Notes: generated from the sequence alone by a model not told the origin. A DNA stretch of 64,000 nt from Flagellimonas algicola (GCF_005937185.1 NZ_VCNI01000002.1:1642223-1706222), one strand, 5' to 3'. Counted from the first letter of the stretch, positions 53,880 through 63,953 are shown. Numbers and translations: made by a program.

Positions 53880-54357
53880 AGGGGCCGTTTTGGGCAGCAT
53901 CCCCATCATCTTCATCCCCTGTATCATTGACTACAATGCCATTTCCGTTGGTGTCTACGCCATTTCCAGGTGTACTGTCAGGATCGGGAGCTCCACTTTT
54001 TGTGACTTCTGCAATAACTATTGCATTTTCTTTTGTAACATATTTGGTAATTATACTTAGCACCTTGCCTTTATAGGGTACCGCTTCACCCACCTTCCAA
54101 ATACCGGTTATGGGATCAAAATCGTATTTGTTTGGATTGAAACTGGATAATTCCAGTCCGGATTCGAGGGTTATCTTAACCTCCACGCCTTGGACCGCTT
54201 CCTCTCCCATGTTTTTTACTGTGATATTAAATAGGGCAGGATCTCCCAGCAAAGATGTGGGCAGCACATGGACATCAAGTTCCAAATCCTGGGCTGCTAG
54301 TATCCCGAAACTTGAGAATAAAAGAACAAGAATTATACAAAATTTAGTTTTTTTCAT
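53872..54357 (-). CDS. secreted DUF11-like domain protein
   Basis: 161 aa from ATG at 54357 (MKKTKF); an upstream ATG gives a charged leader that overlaps the previous gene. A signal peptide (GILAAQ) precedes one DUF11/CARDB-type beta domain (FNITVKNMGEEAVQGVEVKITLESGLEL, GIWKVGEAVPYKGKVLSI) and a short acidic Asp/Gly-rich tail (VDTNGNGIVVNDTGDEDDGD). The tail resembles calcium-binding linkers. It lies downstream of the gluzincin gene and could be co-transcribed with it. Confidence 0.75.
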   Translation of the reverse strand: MKKTKFCIILVLLFSSFGILAAQDLELDVHVLPTSLLGDPALFNITVKNMGEEAVQGVEVKITLESGLELSSFNPNKYDFDPITGIWKVGEAVPYKGKVLSIITKYVTKENAIVIAEVTKSGAPDPDSTPGNGVDTNGNGIVVNDTGDEDDGDAAQNGPFN

Positions 54358-54383
54358 AATGGTGCATTGAAATTCTAAAATTG

Positions 54384-56075
54384 TTAGTGAACCCGGCTCA
54401 TTTGAACCATATATAGAACCGTTAAAATATCTGGGGTGCAAGTGGTATAATTGAATTGGAACCGGTTCAATCCTTCAATAACATCGTCCGTTTGATCTAA
54501 ATATACTCCTTTTCGGGAATAGAAGTGGGTATGGATATTATCCCCCAGAGTAACTCCTGAAAGCCTAAAATAGTTAAGCGGACCGCCTCTCCCGGTAGGG
54601 ACAACACAAGCGCTTACAGTTCCTTTATGCGTGTCATAATCACCATTGTCAAAATCAAATCGAAGATCGAAGGTGGCATTTAAATGACCAGCAGGTACAT
54701 TTTCGAAACTAACCCTTAGTGTACCAGAAACATCATAATCTATGAGGTGGGAGATAGTGGATACATCCACTTCCCATGTTCCAATAAGACAACCATCCAG
54801 GGTTCCTTCCGTTCCACTGCAACAATCTGCTTTGGCCGTAAGTTCATAAGGTATGGTCAAATCCCCAATACCTTCGGTTTCGAGATGGGAAATCATAACG
54901 GTAACGTCCATGGGTGAAAAGCAGTGCCCAGAAAGCTCCACTGGTGAATCCCAGTTTCGGATTTCACCGCCCATTGGAGGCATCAGTGAGGAATAGAAAG
55001 TACCTTCTGAGCCAATGGGGGGACGCAGTTTAACATTAAAGCCCGTTGGGACCTCAATGTTGAACACCTCCCGCTGTCCAAAATTTATACCTCTGGGGAT
55101 GCTAATGTTCTCTTTGTCCGGTTCCAGAACAAAATCCGAATCTGGAATCATACCGGAACCAGGAATGGGATTGCCCGTACCCGAATCTTTTAGATACCGC
55201 ATGGTAAAATCATATAAAAAATTATGGAATAGTTCATCAAATCCTATGGATTTCAAATAGTTCATGCGGGCTTTTATGGTCTTCAGTCCGGCAAGTGCGT
55301 TCATCAATTCTACGACGGATGCTTTTCCATTTTCCTTTGCATAATAATACCACAAAACATAAGCGTTGTACGGTTGGGTAAAAAGGCGGTTGAAATCATA
55401 GGTCATGGCGTACATGTGTTCCTGATCGGCAGTTTTATAAGCCTCAGACGACAAGAACTCGGCTACACTTTCATCCCACCAGGCATCCAGATCTTCGGCC
55501 AAACTGGCTGTTTTGGGCACGTTTTCTTCTACAAAACAATGCCCAATCTCGTGGGCAAATATTTGTTTTCTGGATTCTCTGGATTCCTCGCTAAGGGTTG
55601 GTACCCCGGAGCGCATCCAACATTGATCTTCTTTGTACACCCAAAATTTTTCTCCAGCTGTTTCCCCATAGTCAACATCGTTTAGAATGTAATGGAGGGA
55701 TTTGTCCATGGTTCCATACTCCACATAAGTCCTCCTTGATTGGGTAATAGCGGCCATGGCATCTTCGATCAAGCGCATCCTTGGACCTCCTGTATCCGGA
55801 TGCCAACTCCGTGGGGTAACCACATAGTCTTTGCCGTTTTCATGGTGAAATACCCAACAATCCTGCCCGCCCACACCAGAACCCACATCTTCTTTTAGGT
55901 AAATGGCCAAAAGTTCCTGTGGGCCATCATCTCCTTCAATGATGGGTCTTTCTGCCAAGTCAGAACATCTTGTCACACGATATTGTGCGGAAGTTGGTAA
56001 AACAAAAAAACCACAAAGGAATAGAATTGGCAATTTCAGATGTTTGACAATTTTTTTTACTACTGATGGTTTCAT
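54384..56075 (-). CDS. secreted gluzincin-type metalloprotein, family unknown
   Basis: 563 aa with a signal peptide (LPTSAQ, ends about residue 31). H175-E176-I-G-H179 is a zinc-binding motif and E202 in WWDESVAEFLSSEAY is the probable third ligand, the gluzincin pattern. The C-terminal 230 residues are beta-rich with a Cys pair (KADCCSG) and carry an adhesion- or lipid-binding-like domain. The protease part resembles many unclassified Bacteroidota zincins. Substrate unknown. Confidence 0.78.
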   Translation of the reverse strand: MKPSVVKKIVKHLKLPILFLCGFFVLPTSAQYRVTRCSDLAERPIIEGDDGPQELLAIYLKEDVGSGVGGQDCWVFHHENGKDYVVTPRSWHPDTGGPRMRLIEDAMAAITQSRRTYVEYGTMDKSLHYILNDVDYGETAGEKFWVYKEDQCWMRSGVPTLSEESRESRKQIFAHEIGHCFVEENVPKTASLAEDLDAWWDESVAEFLSSEAYKTADQEHMYAMTYDFNRLFTQPYNAYVLWYYYAKENGKASVVELMNALAGLKTIKARMNYLKSIGFDELFHNFLYDFTMRYLKDSGTGNPIPGSGMIPDSDFVLEPDKENISIPRGINFGQREVFNIEVPTGFNVKLRPPIGSEGTFYSSLMPPMGGEIRNWDSPVELSGHCFSPMDVTVMISHLETEGIGDLTIPYELTAKADCCSGTEGTLDGCLIGTWEVDVSTISHLIDYDVSGTLRVSFENVPAGHLNATFDLRFDFDNGDYDTHKGTVSACVVPTGRGGPLNYFRLSGVTLGDNIHTHFYSRKGVYLDQTDDVIEGLNRFQFNYTTCTPDILTVLYMVQMSRVH

Positions 56076-56174
56076 GATTTGCTCAATTTTGTTGGCGGCT
56101 ACATATGGTGTTTGTTGTTTAGGATTTTCCCGTTGAGAGGGCCGAAAAGGTGATGCACTGGTTCTTGTATGATC

Positions 56175-56867
56175 TTATTTACTTAAGCCAGTGAGCTGCA
56201 TACTACCCATAAGCTTTCCGTTTTGGTTGTAACTTTCTTGTTTTACTATGCCCACGTCTTCAGCTAACCACATGCGCGAGGAAAAGGTCTGGGTTCCAAC
56301 CATCATTTTGGTTTTGGTGTCACTATATACCACATAACAATCAAAGGAGCCTGCAGGAGTGGTTACATTTTCCTTTTTCTCCACCTTCCGGTTCACTTGC
56401 TCCACTTTCATATTTACATTAAAAGCGCCACCTAAACTCCCGCTTACATTCACGTAGGCATCAGCAAGTTCTTGGCCTACACTTAACTTGTTTGGTAATT
56501 CTATGTCATGCCCGGTAATATCAACTTCGGTACCGCCAAATTGCCCCATCATTTGCTGGTTCATCAGGGATTCAAAATCAATTATAACCTTATCTCCGCG
56601 GCATGTCAAATCGTAATTGGAAGTGAACACACCTCCCTTTTTAGCCTTGAGTTCCATGGACATAGTTGCTTTGGTTTCCCCACTACTTTCCTGCACATCA
56701 ATAACTTTGTATTCCACAGTGCTGTCCTCTTTTCCTTTTTTATTAAAAGAGGTGTAGGTCATGGACACGCCTTCCACCATGGGATAATACTTACTACAGT
56801 TGGATTGGGCGGAAACCATTGGGGCCATCAATCCGAAGCAAATGGCAACTAAAAAAAGATTTTTCAT
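56175..56867 (-). CDS. exported TapB/DUF3108-like protein
   Basis: 230 aa with a signal peptide (MVSAQ). YYPMVEGVSMTYTSFNKKGKEDST begins a beta-rich domain, with VTTPAGSFDCYVVYSDTKTKM and MWLAEDVGIVKQESYNQNGKL; the last pattern is typical of TapB/DUF3108-like proteins. Two Cys (CSKYY and TCRGD) may pair. The role is unknown. It precedes the OmpA-like gene's neighbour on the minus strand with 11 bp between them, so both are probably in one operon. Confidence 0.78.
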   Translation of the reverse strand: MKNLFLVAICFGLMAPMVSAQSNCSKYYPMVEGVSMTYTSFNKKGKEDSTVEYKVIDVQESSGETKATMSMELKAKKGGVFTSNYDLTCRGDKVIIDFESLMNQQMMGQFGGTEVDITGHDIELPNKLSVGQELADAYVNVSGSLGGAFNVNMKVEQVNRKVEKKENVTTPAGSFDCYVVYSDTKTKMMVGTQTFSSRMWLAEDVGIVKQESYNQNGKLMGSMQLTGLSK

Positions 56868-56878
56868 TATTGGATTTT

Positions 56879-58207
56879 TTACTGTCTTATAAATTCAACT
56901 CTTCTGTTTTGCGCTTTGCCATCCGGACTGTTGTTGTCAGCAACAGGTTCAGTTTCCCCTTTACCATCCACGGTCAATCTGTTGCCATTTACTCCGTAAA
57001 CGGACACCAGTGCATTTTTTACCGATGCCGCCCGCTTCTTTGAGAGCGCCATATTATTTGCATCACCACCGTCGCTATCGGTATGCCCCACAATTTTTAG
57101 GTTGATGGATCCATCTTGCTGCATCACCTGGTAGATTTGTCGAATAATACCCATGGATTCAGGCTTGATGTTGGCGGAACCCGTATCAAACAAGATTCCA
57201 TTGGTTGAGATTTTCCCTTCTGCAATCAGTTTTCTGCGAAGGTCAACGCCTCCTTCAGCTACCTTAAGATTGGAAATGAAAACTTTCTCCTTTCCATCCG
57301 CAAAGCCGTTGGCAAGGAATTTTACGGTGTGAATTACTGCTCCAGGGGCCACCAATCTTGGAACATCAATATATTTCACTTCGTTTACCCACAATCTAAA
57401 CCGCTGTTTGTTTACGGCTATGGAAATGTGCGGGTTCTCCAGAACTACATCCCTTAGGTCCGCCTTGACCGTGCTTCTTATTTCCCTTTTTCCGTTGATG
57501 TTGTTCTGTACGGTAACCCCAATGGCCGCATACTGACAAAATGGAATTTCGGCATAGGCGTTGTTACTACCGGGTTTAAATGCGTCATCATTACTTAGGG
57601 TAATGGCCACTTTTGCTGTCGAAGAGGTTTTCCTATCCAGACCCACTGCAGCTAGATCGAACTCAATGGTATACTCTTCGGGTAGTTGCGGTACATTGGG
57701 TATGTAATAAATGTTGAAGCCTGATTTTAGCTCCAACCACTTTTGTGGTGAATCTCCCAAAGTCACGATTTCGCCACCTGCATTGGTGTTCCATTTAGAA
57801 GGAAAGTCTCCAATAAAATCGTTGCCAAAATCATCAAAGAACAGTTGTTTGTCTCCTGGGACATAATCAAACTTACTGTAGACTTCTATGGTTTTTGGAC
57901 CTGAAGCTGGAGAATTGGAGTTTGGAGAACCTCCGGTTTGGTTGCCTTGATCGTTTTGACCTCCTTGATTGGGTGGTGTGTTTCCTGGGGCTTGTTTCTT
58001 GCCCTTGGAGCCTGGTTCCAGAATACTGTCAAGAGCTTGATCGGTTTTTTCTGAGGTTTCTTTATCAACGCGTCGTTCTATAGTACGTTCAGCAGCTCTT
58101 TCTGCACGTTTGCCAAGTTTTTTTAATAATTGGGCATTGCCGCTCAGGCAAAACCCAAATACGAGGACAAAACCCAATAGGATTTTGCCAGGGGATGAGG
58201 TTTTCAT
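56879..58207 (-). CDS. OmpA-like peptidoglycan-binding protein
   Basis: 442 aa with a signal peptide (LSGNAQ). Residues 26-75 are charged and helical, and 75-110 form a Gly/Asn/Gln-rich linker. A central LamG-like domain (about 130-330) precedes an OmpA C-terminal domain: ILFDTGSANIKPESMGII, IVGHTDSDGGDANNMALSKKRA and NRRVEFIRQ, with the peptidoglycan-binding Asp and Arg. It probably links outer membrane and peptidoglycan. Confidence 0.9.
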   Translation of the reverse strand: MKTSSPGKILLGFVLVFGFCLSGNAQLLKKLGKRAERAAERTIERRVDKETSEKTDQALDSILEPGSKGKKQAPGNTPPNQGGQNDQGNQTGGSPNSNSPASGPKTIEVYSKFDYVPGDKQLFFDDFGNDFIGDFPSKWNTNAGGEIVTLGDSPQKWLELKSGFNIYYIPNVPQLPEEYTIEFDLAAVGLDRKTSSTAKVAITLSNDDAFKPGSNNAYAEIPFCQYAAIGVTVQNNINGKREIRSTVKADLRDVVLENPHISIAVNKQRFRLWVNEVKYIDVPRLVAPGAVIHTVKFLANGFADGKEKVFISNLKVAEGGVDLRRKLIAEGKISTNGILFDTGSANIKPESMGIIRQIYQVMQQDGSINLKIVGHTDSDGGDANNMALSKKRAASVKNALVSVYGVNGNRLTVDGKGETEPVADNNSPDGKAQNRRVEFIRQ

Positions 58208-58336
58208 TGCTATAGTGTTTTGATAATGTGTCTTTTAAGTTAAAAGATCCACTAGAAAACTACAAAAGTTATCCCCTTAATTGAGAACAAGATGTGTGAT
58301 CTGTCCAAACTTATGTATAAGCTGCAATTGGGAGCT

Positions 58337-60796
58337 TTAATTGATCCTATAGACGATGATGGAATTTTCTTGATCCTTGGCCACGAGTTCCAACCTTTTG
58401 TCGTTGTCCATATCTACCATATCTATTAGGGAGTTCCCGAAAACAGGGAAGTTGGGAATAGATTTGGCTTGACTGTCAAATAGATAGATTTTTTGACTTT
58501 GGATGTCGGTAACACTCACATAAATCTTATCGTAGATATAGAAAATTTTGGGTTGGGTATACACACCAAGTTCCAACTCCACCTTTTTTCCTTTGATGGT
58601 TAGTACGTTGTCATCCATGAACACCAATGTTTTGCTAGTGGTGTACATTCCGTGATCCTGTCTAAGATTAAAATTGGTGCTGGTGAGTTTTCCCCGGGCA
58701 TCTATTTGATGAAGTACTCCTTTTTTATTAGTGACTGAAAACTTATTCTTATATAAAAAGACACCGTTGTTCGAGAAATCGATTTTTTCGGCCACTTTGA
58801 TACGATCTCCCCCAGACCGGTGCAGGATTTTTAGCGTTTTGTCCTCTAACTGAAATACCAGATAGTCCTTATTTCCCATTCTAAAATGATTTGGAGCAGA
58901 CAAAATGGGACTTTGTGCGCGGGTATAGGTGAAGCCATCCACAATGTTACCCCTATTGTTGTACATAAATACCTTTTCACCTTGGGTGACTACGAAGCGA
59001 TAGTCTTTCCGGCCTTCATAGTCAAATACGGCTAGCGGGTTCAAATTTCCTCCTTCGTATTTCTTTTTAAAGGGAGGAACATCTTCCCCGTTTCGATCCA
59101 CGATCATAAATTCGTTGCTGGTACAAAATGCTAACTGCAACCGTCCATTTTTGTAAATGTCCACCTGATGAATCTTACCTTGAATTCTCCCCTCCAACTG
59201 CTTTTTCCAAAGTACTTTCCCATCTGTGGAAATGAGGTGCAGTACATTGTTTTGATCTTGTACCACTACTTCATGTTTGTTGGTACGATGGTTTTTTACA
59301 AACTGTGGGTTAATGGCCAAATCGGTGTCAAGTTCCAAAGTGAACAGTGGTGTGACAGATTTTGAAGTAACGGTTTTGGCGATCTTGCCAATACTAATAT
59401 TGGCATGGGAAAATCCATTGTCCGATACAAACTGGGCAGCGAAAGTATGATCCTTAAAGTTGGAAGCTTTGAACGCATCACTCACTGAAGGTACCAAGTC
59501 CTCTTCAGCAAAAGAATCTATTCCAGAGGCATCGGAGACAAACAGGATGCTGGATTCGTTGGCCAGTGTTTCGGCCGCAGTCTTAAATGCAGCTGTATTG
59601 CCAAAAGTGGCACTGCTTTTATAATTGCTCAATACGGTTTGCAGCGCTTCCTTTTTCTCTGAAAAGACAAAAGTGTTCTCAAGAATGGTGCAAAAATTGG
59701 ATTCAAAACCAGTTAGTAATGGATTAAATCCATCAGTCAAGAAATCCTTGGATTTTAAGGACAGGATCTCACTCCCTTGATAATTGGAAGTACCAGTTTT
59801 GTCATTATTTAGAAATTCAGAAATGCTTTCGGTGCCAAAAGAATTGAGAAGAACAACCTTATCATTGTTTACACGGATAATGCCTAGTTCCTCTATGGTG
59901 TTGAACAAGGAATCAGCAGGCTTCACTCTATTTAGATACTCATTCTGATTTTTTGCAAAGACGGAATAGTCATCAAAAGTGTAGGAAACCAAGGCCTGGG
60001 TGTTTTGCGGAGCAAATAGCTGGGTCTTATTGGCCAATGGACTGGTACCCTTAAAAAGATTGATGAAATTTTTAGTGGAATCGGAGGCCAGCGCAACGCC
60101 ACTAAGACTAATTTGATCCGAGTTGGCCGAAAAATCCAGGGACAACCAATCCGAAAAAGCCTGTGTACGGTCTTGTTCCTCCTTGATCTGGGCTGCGGGC
60201 AGAGAGGAAGGTTCGTCCAAATGAACAAAAATTGTTGCGGATTTGGAAGGAGCTGATGTGCTGTACAATCGTTTAAGTAACCCACTGGCCGTATTGGGAT
60301 TTGGGGTTCTAGCTACATTTTCTATTAGTATTTGGGAAGAGCTCAAATGCAAAACATCGTCCAACACAAGACTGAATATCGCTTGGTCGCCCAGTGTATA
60401 TTTGGTGATGTTTTTGTTTTGATATGTCAAGGTCTCAACCGTGCGGTCACTAATGCTGTCCGCCGAAAAGGAAGTGGCATTCCGTTTCAAGGTAAAAACA
60501 AACTCGTGGTTGTCCTTTCCAACTTCATAAAAGGCTGCTAAACACTCAGCATCAGTGCTTAGGTGATTGAGTCCCTTTAATTTACTTTCCAAGTCTTGGT
60601 GAATTCCAAAACCCTTTGTTTTTTCCAAAAAAGCGCTGTTTTTCAATTCACTTTTAAAATTGGAGAGGTTATTGATCTTGATGATCAAACTGGAGTTGGG
60701 CAATAAATGACTCAACAAGGAATCGGTTGATTGCACTTCTGGCTTACAGCAAAGAAAGAATGGAGCAAGCAAATAGAGGAGTGCCTTATGTTTCAT
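58337..60796 (-). CDS. large lipoprotein with C-terminal beta-propeller-like domain
   Basis: 819 aa from ATG at 60796 (MKHKALLYLLAPFFLCCKP). The tandem cysteines near residue 16 form a probable lipidation site. Residues 25-450 resemble the DUF3352-type repeats of substrate-like domains (LLPNSSLIIKINNLSNFKSEL). Residues 510-820 have a repeating WD/PQQ-like strand pattern (VLWKKQLEGRIQGKIHQVDIY, LLVFQLEDKTLKILHRSGG), suggesting a propeller. The role is unknown. It lies 28 bp after rnhB. Confidence 0.78.
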   Translation of the reverse strand: MKHKALLYLLAPFFLCCKPEVQSTDSLLSHLLPNSSLIIKINNLSNFKSELKNSAFLEKTKGFGIHQDLESKLKGLNHLSTDAECLAAFYEVGKDNHEFVFTLKRNATSFSADSISDRTVETLTYQNKNITKYTLGDQAIFSLVLDDVLHLSSSQILIENVARTPNPNTASGLLKRLYSTSAPSKSATIFVHLDEPSSLPAAQIKEEQDRTQAFSDWLSLDFSANSDQISLSGVALASDSTKNFINLFKGTSPLANKTQLFAPQNTQALVSYTFDDYSVFAKNQNEYLNRVKPADSLFNTIEELGIIRVNNDKVVLLNSFGTESISEFLNNDKTGTSNYQGSEILSLKSKDFLTDGFNPLLTGFESNFCTILENTFVFSEKKEALQTVLSNYKSSATFGNTAAFKTAAETLANESSILFVSDASGIDSFAEEDLVPSVSDAFKASNFKDHTFAAQFVSDNGFSHANISIGKIAKTVTSKSVTPLFTLELDTDLAINPQFVKNHRTNKHEVVVQDQNNVLHLISTDGKVLWKKQLEGRIQGKIHQVDIYKNGRLQLAFCTSNEFMIVDRNGEDVPPFKKKYEGGNLNPLAVFDYEGRKDYRFVVTQGEKVFMYNNRGNIVDGFTYTRAQSPILSAPNHFRMGNKDYLVFQLEDKTLKILHRSGGDRIKVAEKIDFSNNGVFLYKNKFSVTNKKGVLHQIDARGKLTSTNFNLRQDHGMYTTSKTLVFMDDNVLTIKGKKVELELGVYTQPKIFYIYDKIYVSVTDIQSQKIYLFDSQAKSIPNFPVFGNSLIDMVDMDNDKRLELVAKDQENSIIVYRIN

Positions 60797-60824
60797 TTTT
60801 GAAGTTTGGAACAAATTTAGGTTT

Positions 60825-61421
60825 TTAGAGATCCAGAGTCAATTGTTCTGGAAGTTGTCTGAAGCTTTTTCTATGGTATTTGGTTAGACCAAATTGTCTT
60901 ATCGCTTCGCGGTGCTCTTTGGTTGGGTATCCTTTATTCTTTTTCCAGTTGTACATGGGGTACTCTTCATGGATTTTTGCCATAAACTCATCTCTATAGG
61001 TTTTGGCCAATACGGAGGCCGCCGCTATACTCATAAACTTCCCATCACCTTTGATGATGCATTCATGCTCAATTTCCAAATAGGGCTTAAATCTATTTCC
61101 GTCTACCAAAATAAATCTTGGTGCGGTTTGCAATCCATCAAGAGCCCGGTGCATGGCCAAAATAGAGGCGTTCAAAATATTGATGCTATCGATTTCCTCT
61201 TCAAAAACGTGACAAACCGAATAGGAAACCGCTTCGCTTTCCAAAATCGGTCTCAGCTGTTCCCTTTTTAGCTCAGTAAGTTGCTTGGAATCGTTCAAGG
61301 TGCTATTCCGAAAACCCTCCGGTAGAATGATGGCCCCAGCGGTTACTGGCCCGGCCAAACAACCTCTGCCTGCCTCATCGGTACCGGCTTCATGTATAAA
61401 TTTATAATGGCTTTTGAGCAT
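60825..61421 (-). CDS. rnhB: ribonuclease HII
   Basis: 198 aa from ATG at 61421, the usual length. It removes ribonucleotides from DNA and RNA-DNA hybrids. Catalytic residues are seen in [13 protein letters not shown] (Asp-Glu), ILVDGNRF (Asp) and the later Asp in [14 protein letters not shown] longer frame to 61436 adds five residues. It is divergent from the porin gene. Confidence 0.95.
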   Translation of the reverse strand: MLKSHYKFIHEAGTDEAGRGCLAGPVTAGAIILPEGFRNSTLNDSKQLTELKREQLRPILESEAVSYSVCHVFEEEIDSINILNASILAMHRALDGLQTAPRFILVDGNRFKPYLEIEHECIIKGDGKFMSIAAASVLAKTYRDEFMAKIHEEYPMYNWKKNKGYPTKEHREAIRQFGLTKYHRKSFRQLPEQLTLDL

Positions 61422-61536
61422 GGTTGAAAATGGCACCGGTCATCTTGGGCCGTTGAAAACTAAGAAGAAATACCCTAAAAAAAAACCTTAGCTTTTCTGC
61501 AACTAAACTTTCACATTTCTTTAGAAACAAAACATA

Positions 61537-61544
61537 TACCTTTG
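61537..61544 (+). promoter_or_regulatory. -7 promoter element of the porin gene
   Basis: TACCTTTG fits TAnnTTTG; the start codon follows 18 bp downstream. A TTTC at about 61516 is a weak -33 candidate. Confidence 0.5.
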
Positions 61545-61562
61545 CTTGACCAATAGTACGGA

Positions 61563-63764
61563 ATGAGATTTGTATTTTTTGCCCTACTCTTTACTGTGAA
61601 TCTGTCTTTGTTTGCCCAACAGGATTCCGTTCCACCTCCAAAAAAGATAGATTCCCTGCCTACAAAACAGGACTCCATTCCCAAAGTTCAAAAATTAGAT
61701 TCTTTAACTGTCAAGCTAGACTCCATTTCCTTGGCGAAAAAGTCGGATTCAATTCCTGTAAAACTGGATTCAATTTTGAAAACAAAGAAGTTGGACTCTG
61801 TTACCATGAAAAGAGATTCGGTCAAAAAACCCAAGAAGCTGGATTCCTTGGCAAAAAAGAAACCAGTGAAGAAAAAGAAACCAAAACTTAACAGGCCTCG
61901 GATACCGGAATTGGAAGAGGACACGGTCCGTATTGAAGATTACAAGGTGATTACCTATGCTAGGGACACGACTATTTTGGATACCACATTGACCATTAGA
62001 AAGGAATACAAATACAATTATCTGCGCAAGGATGATTTTGAACTGATGCCCTTTGAGAACATTGGGCGTCCATATAATGTTTTGGGAAGGACGTTCTCCA
62101 ACAATTCGTACTATCCTCTTCTTGGGGCCACGGCGCGGCATGCCAATTATTTTGAAGTGAAAGACATTAATTATTACCATGTCCCCACGCCAATGACCGA
62201 GCTTATGTTCAAGACTACTTTGGAGCAGGGACAGTTACTGGATGCCCTGTTGGCTTTTAATTTTTCTGAACAATTTAGTGCTTCCATAGCTTATAAAGGG
62301 TTTAGGTCTTTGGGGAAATATAGGTTTGACCAAAACCAATCGGGCAACTTCAGGACTACCTTTAACTATGTCAACAAAAAGAACAATTATGCCATTCGGG
62401 GTCATATCGCGGCCCAAGATTTGGAATCTGAGGAAAATGGCGGACTGTTGCTTAGGGAGCAGTTTGAGAGCACAGAGACGGATGATTTTTCTGATCGTTC
62501 CCGAATAGATGTTGTATACACCAATGCCAACAATAGAATTCTGGGCAAACGGTATTATTTTGATCATCAGTGGAAGCTGTTCAATGTAAAAATGGATTCC
62601 ACAAAGGGATTGCCCACCAGCTTGACTTTGGGTCATGAGTTCACCTACGAGACCAAATTTTATGATTTCACACAATCTTCCCAAAACAGTGCTTTTGGAA
62701 GTGATCCATTTGTAACGCCCATCGAGGATCGGGCACGATTAAAAACGATGTTCAACCAGGCAACAGCTCAATTTTCAAACCGTATTTTGGGAAAACTTAC
62801 CGGAATGGTGAGCTTGTATAACTACAACTACTTTTTCAATAGCATTTTGGAAACTGATTCAGGTATTATTCAGAATAAATTGGAAGGAGAGGAGATAAGT
62901 GTTGGAGGAACCTATCTTAAAGATTTAGGAAGGCTAAGACTGAGTGGTGACCTCAATTATAATATATCTGGAGAATTGGCTGGAAATAGTTTTAACGCCA
63001 AGGTGGAATATCAAATGAACGACAACTATAAGATAACTGGTGGGATTCATGTTTCGTCCAGAATGCCGGATTTTAATTATTTGTTGTATCAGAGCGATTA
63101 TAGGAATTACAATTGGCAAAACACCGCTACATTTGACAAACAACAAATACAGAATATAAGTTTTGGGATTGACTCAAAACTTTTGGGCCATTTGGAAGCA
63201 GAGTACAGTGCCATTGATAATTATACCTATTTCCAGTCTACTGCAACCCAAGAACAAATTGATAATGGAGAGGAAACCGCTTTTGTGAAACCGTTTCAGG
63301 AAGCGTCTACCGTAAATCATTTACGTGTAAAATATGTCAAGGAAGTTAAATGGCGAAGGTGGGCTTTGGCCAATACTGTCTTGTACCAAAATGTAACCCA
63401 GGACAATAATGTAATTAACGTGCCACAGGTGTTGACCAGGAACACCTTGTATTTTTCTAAGGATGTGTTTAAAAAAGCAATGTTTTTGCAAACAGGGGTA
63501 ACATTTAAGTATTTTACTTCCTATAATATGAATGCATACAATCCACTGTTGGGTGAATTTTACATTCAAAACAATGAGGAGCTTGGAGGTTATCCACTGC
63601 TGGATTTCTTTATCAATGCAAAAGTTAGACAAACAAGGATTTATCTGAAGGCAGAACACTTTAATACTTTGTTTACTTCAGAACCCAATTATTACTCGGC
63701 TCCTAATTACCCTTATCGGGATTTTGTAATCCGTTTTGGTTTGGTTTGGAATTTCTTTTCATAA
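61563..63764 (+). CDS. putative porin with periodic DS-repeat N-terminus
   Basis: 733 aa with a signal peptide (SLFAQ). Residues 20-95 contain ten Asp-Ser pairs at D21, 30, 37, 46, 53, 62, 69, 78, 85 and 94, spaced 9 and 7 alternately (a 16-residue period), with Lys between them. A Lys-rich linker follows, then a long beta-barrel ending in aromatic C-terminal FVIRFGLVWNFFS. The barrel begins YKYNYLRKDDFELMPFENIGRPYNVLG, typical of Bacteroidota putative porins. The DS-Lys segment may bind peptidoglycan or LPS, which is inference. Confidence 0.85.
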   Translation: MRFVFFALLFTVNLSLFAQQDSVPPPKKIDSLPTKQDSIPKVQKLDSLTVKLDSISLAKKSDSIPVKLDSILKTKKLDSVTMKRDSVKKPKKLDSLAKKKPVKKKKPKLNRPRIPELEEDTVRIEDYKVITYARDTTILDTTLTIRKEYKYNYLRKDDFELMPFENIGRPYNVLGRTFSNNSYYPLLGATARHANYFEVKDINYYHVPTPMTELMFKTTLEQGQLLDALLAFNFSEQFSASIAYKGFRSLGKYRFDQNQSGNFRTTFNYVNKKNNYAIRGHIAAQDLESEENGGLLLREQFESTETDDFSDRSRIDVVYTNANNRILGKRYYFDHQWKLFNVKMDSTKGLPTSLTLGHEFTYETKFYDFTQSSQNSAFGSDPFVTPIEDRARLKTMFNQATAQFSNRILGKLTGMVSLYNYNYFFNSILETDSGIIQNKLEGEEISVGGTYLKDLGRLRLSGDLNYNISGELAGNSFNAKVEYQMNDNYKITGGIHVSSRMPDFNYLLYQSDYRNYNWQNTATFDKQQIQNISFGIDSKLLGHLEAEYSAIDNYTYFQSTATQEQIDNGEETAFVKPFQEASTVNHLRVKYVKEVKWRRWALANTVLYQNVTQDNNVINVPQVLTRNTLYFSKDVFKKAMFLQTGVTFKYFTSYNMNAYNPLLGEFYIQNNEELGGYPLLDFFINAKVRQTRIYLKAEHFNTLFTSEPNYYSAPNYPYRDFVIRFGLVWNFFS

Positions 63765-63853
63765 AGTTGGAATATTTATCGGATAATTCATTGTTGAAAA
63801 ACAGCACGTTACAAAATCAGTCATTTTTTTGACAAAAAATATAGCCGAAACTA

Positions 63854-63885
63854 TTTGCTGAGTAAAAATAACCTGTTTATATTTG
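63854..63885 (+). promoter_or_regulatory. near-perfect promoter at the right edge
   Basis: TTTG at 63854-63857, 20-bp spacer, TATATTTG at 63878-63885, an exact fit to the Bacteroidota consensus. Transcription should begin near 63891. It reads rightwards out of the window. Confidence 0.75.
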
Positions 63886-63890
63886 CACCC

Positions 63891-63953
63891 GCTTAGCTGA
63901 TAAGGCTGGGTTGATTTGAGGGGGGAATCGAGGGTCTTCGGGCCTGTTTTTTT
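63891..63953 (+). ncRNA. possible short leader RNA or attenuator
   Basis: Between the promoter's likely start and 63953 lies a purine-rich stretch, a small hairpin (63931-63945, TTCG near the loop) and T7 (63947-63953). This could be a 60-nt RNA or a leader with an attenuator for the next gene; no known RNA family is recognised. Confidence 0.35.
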
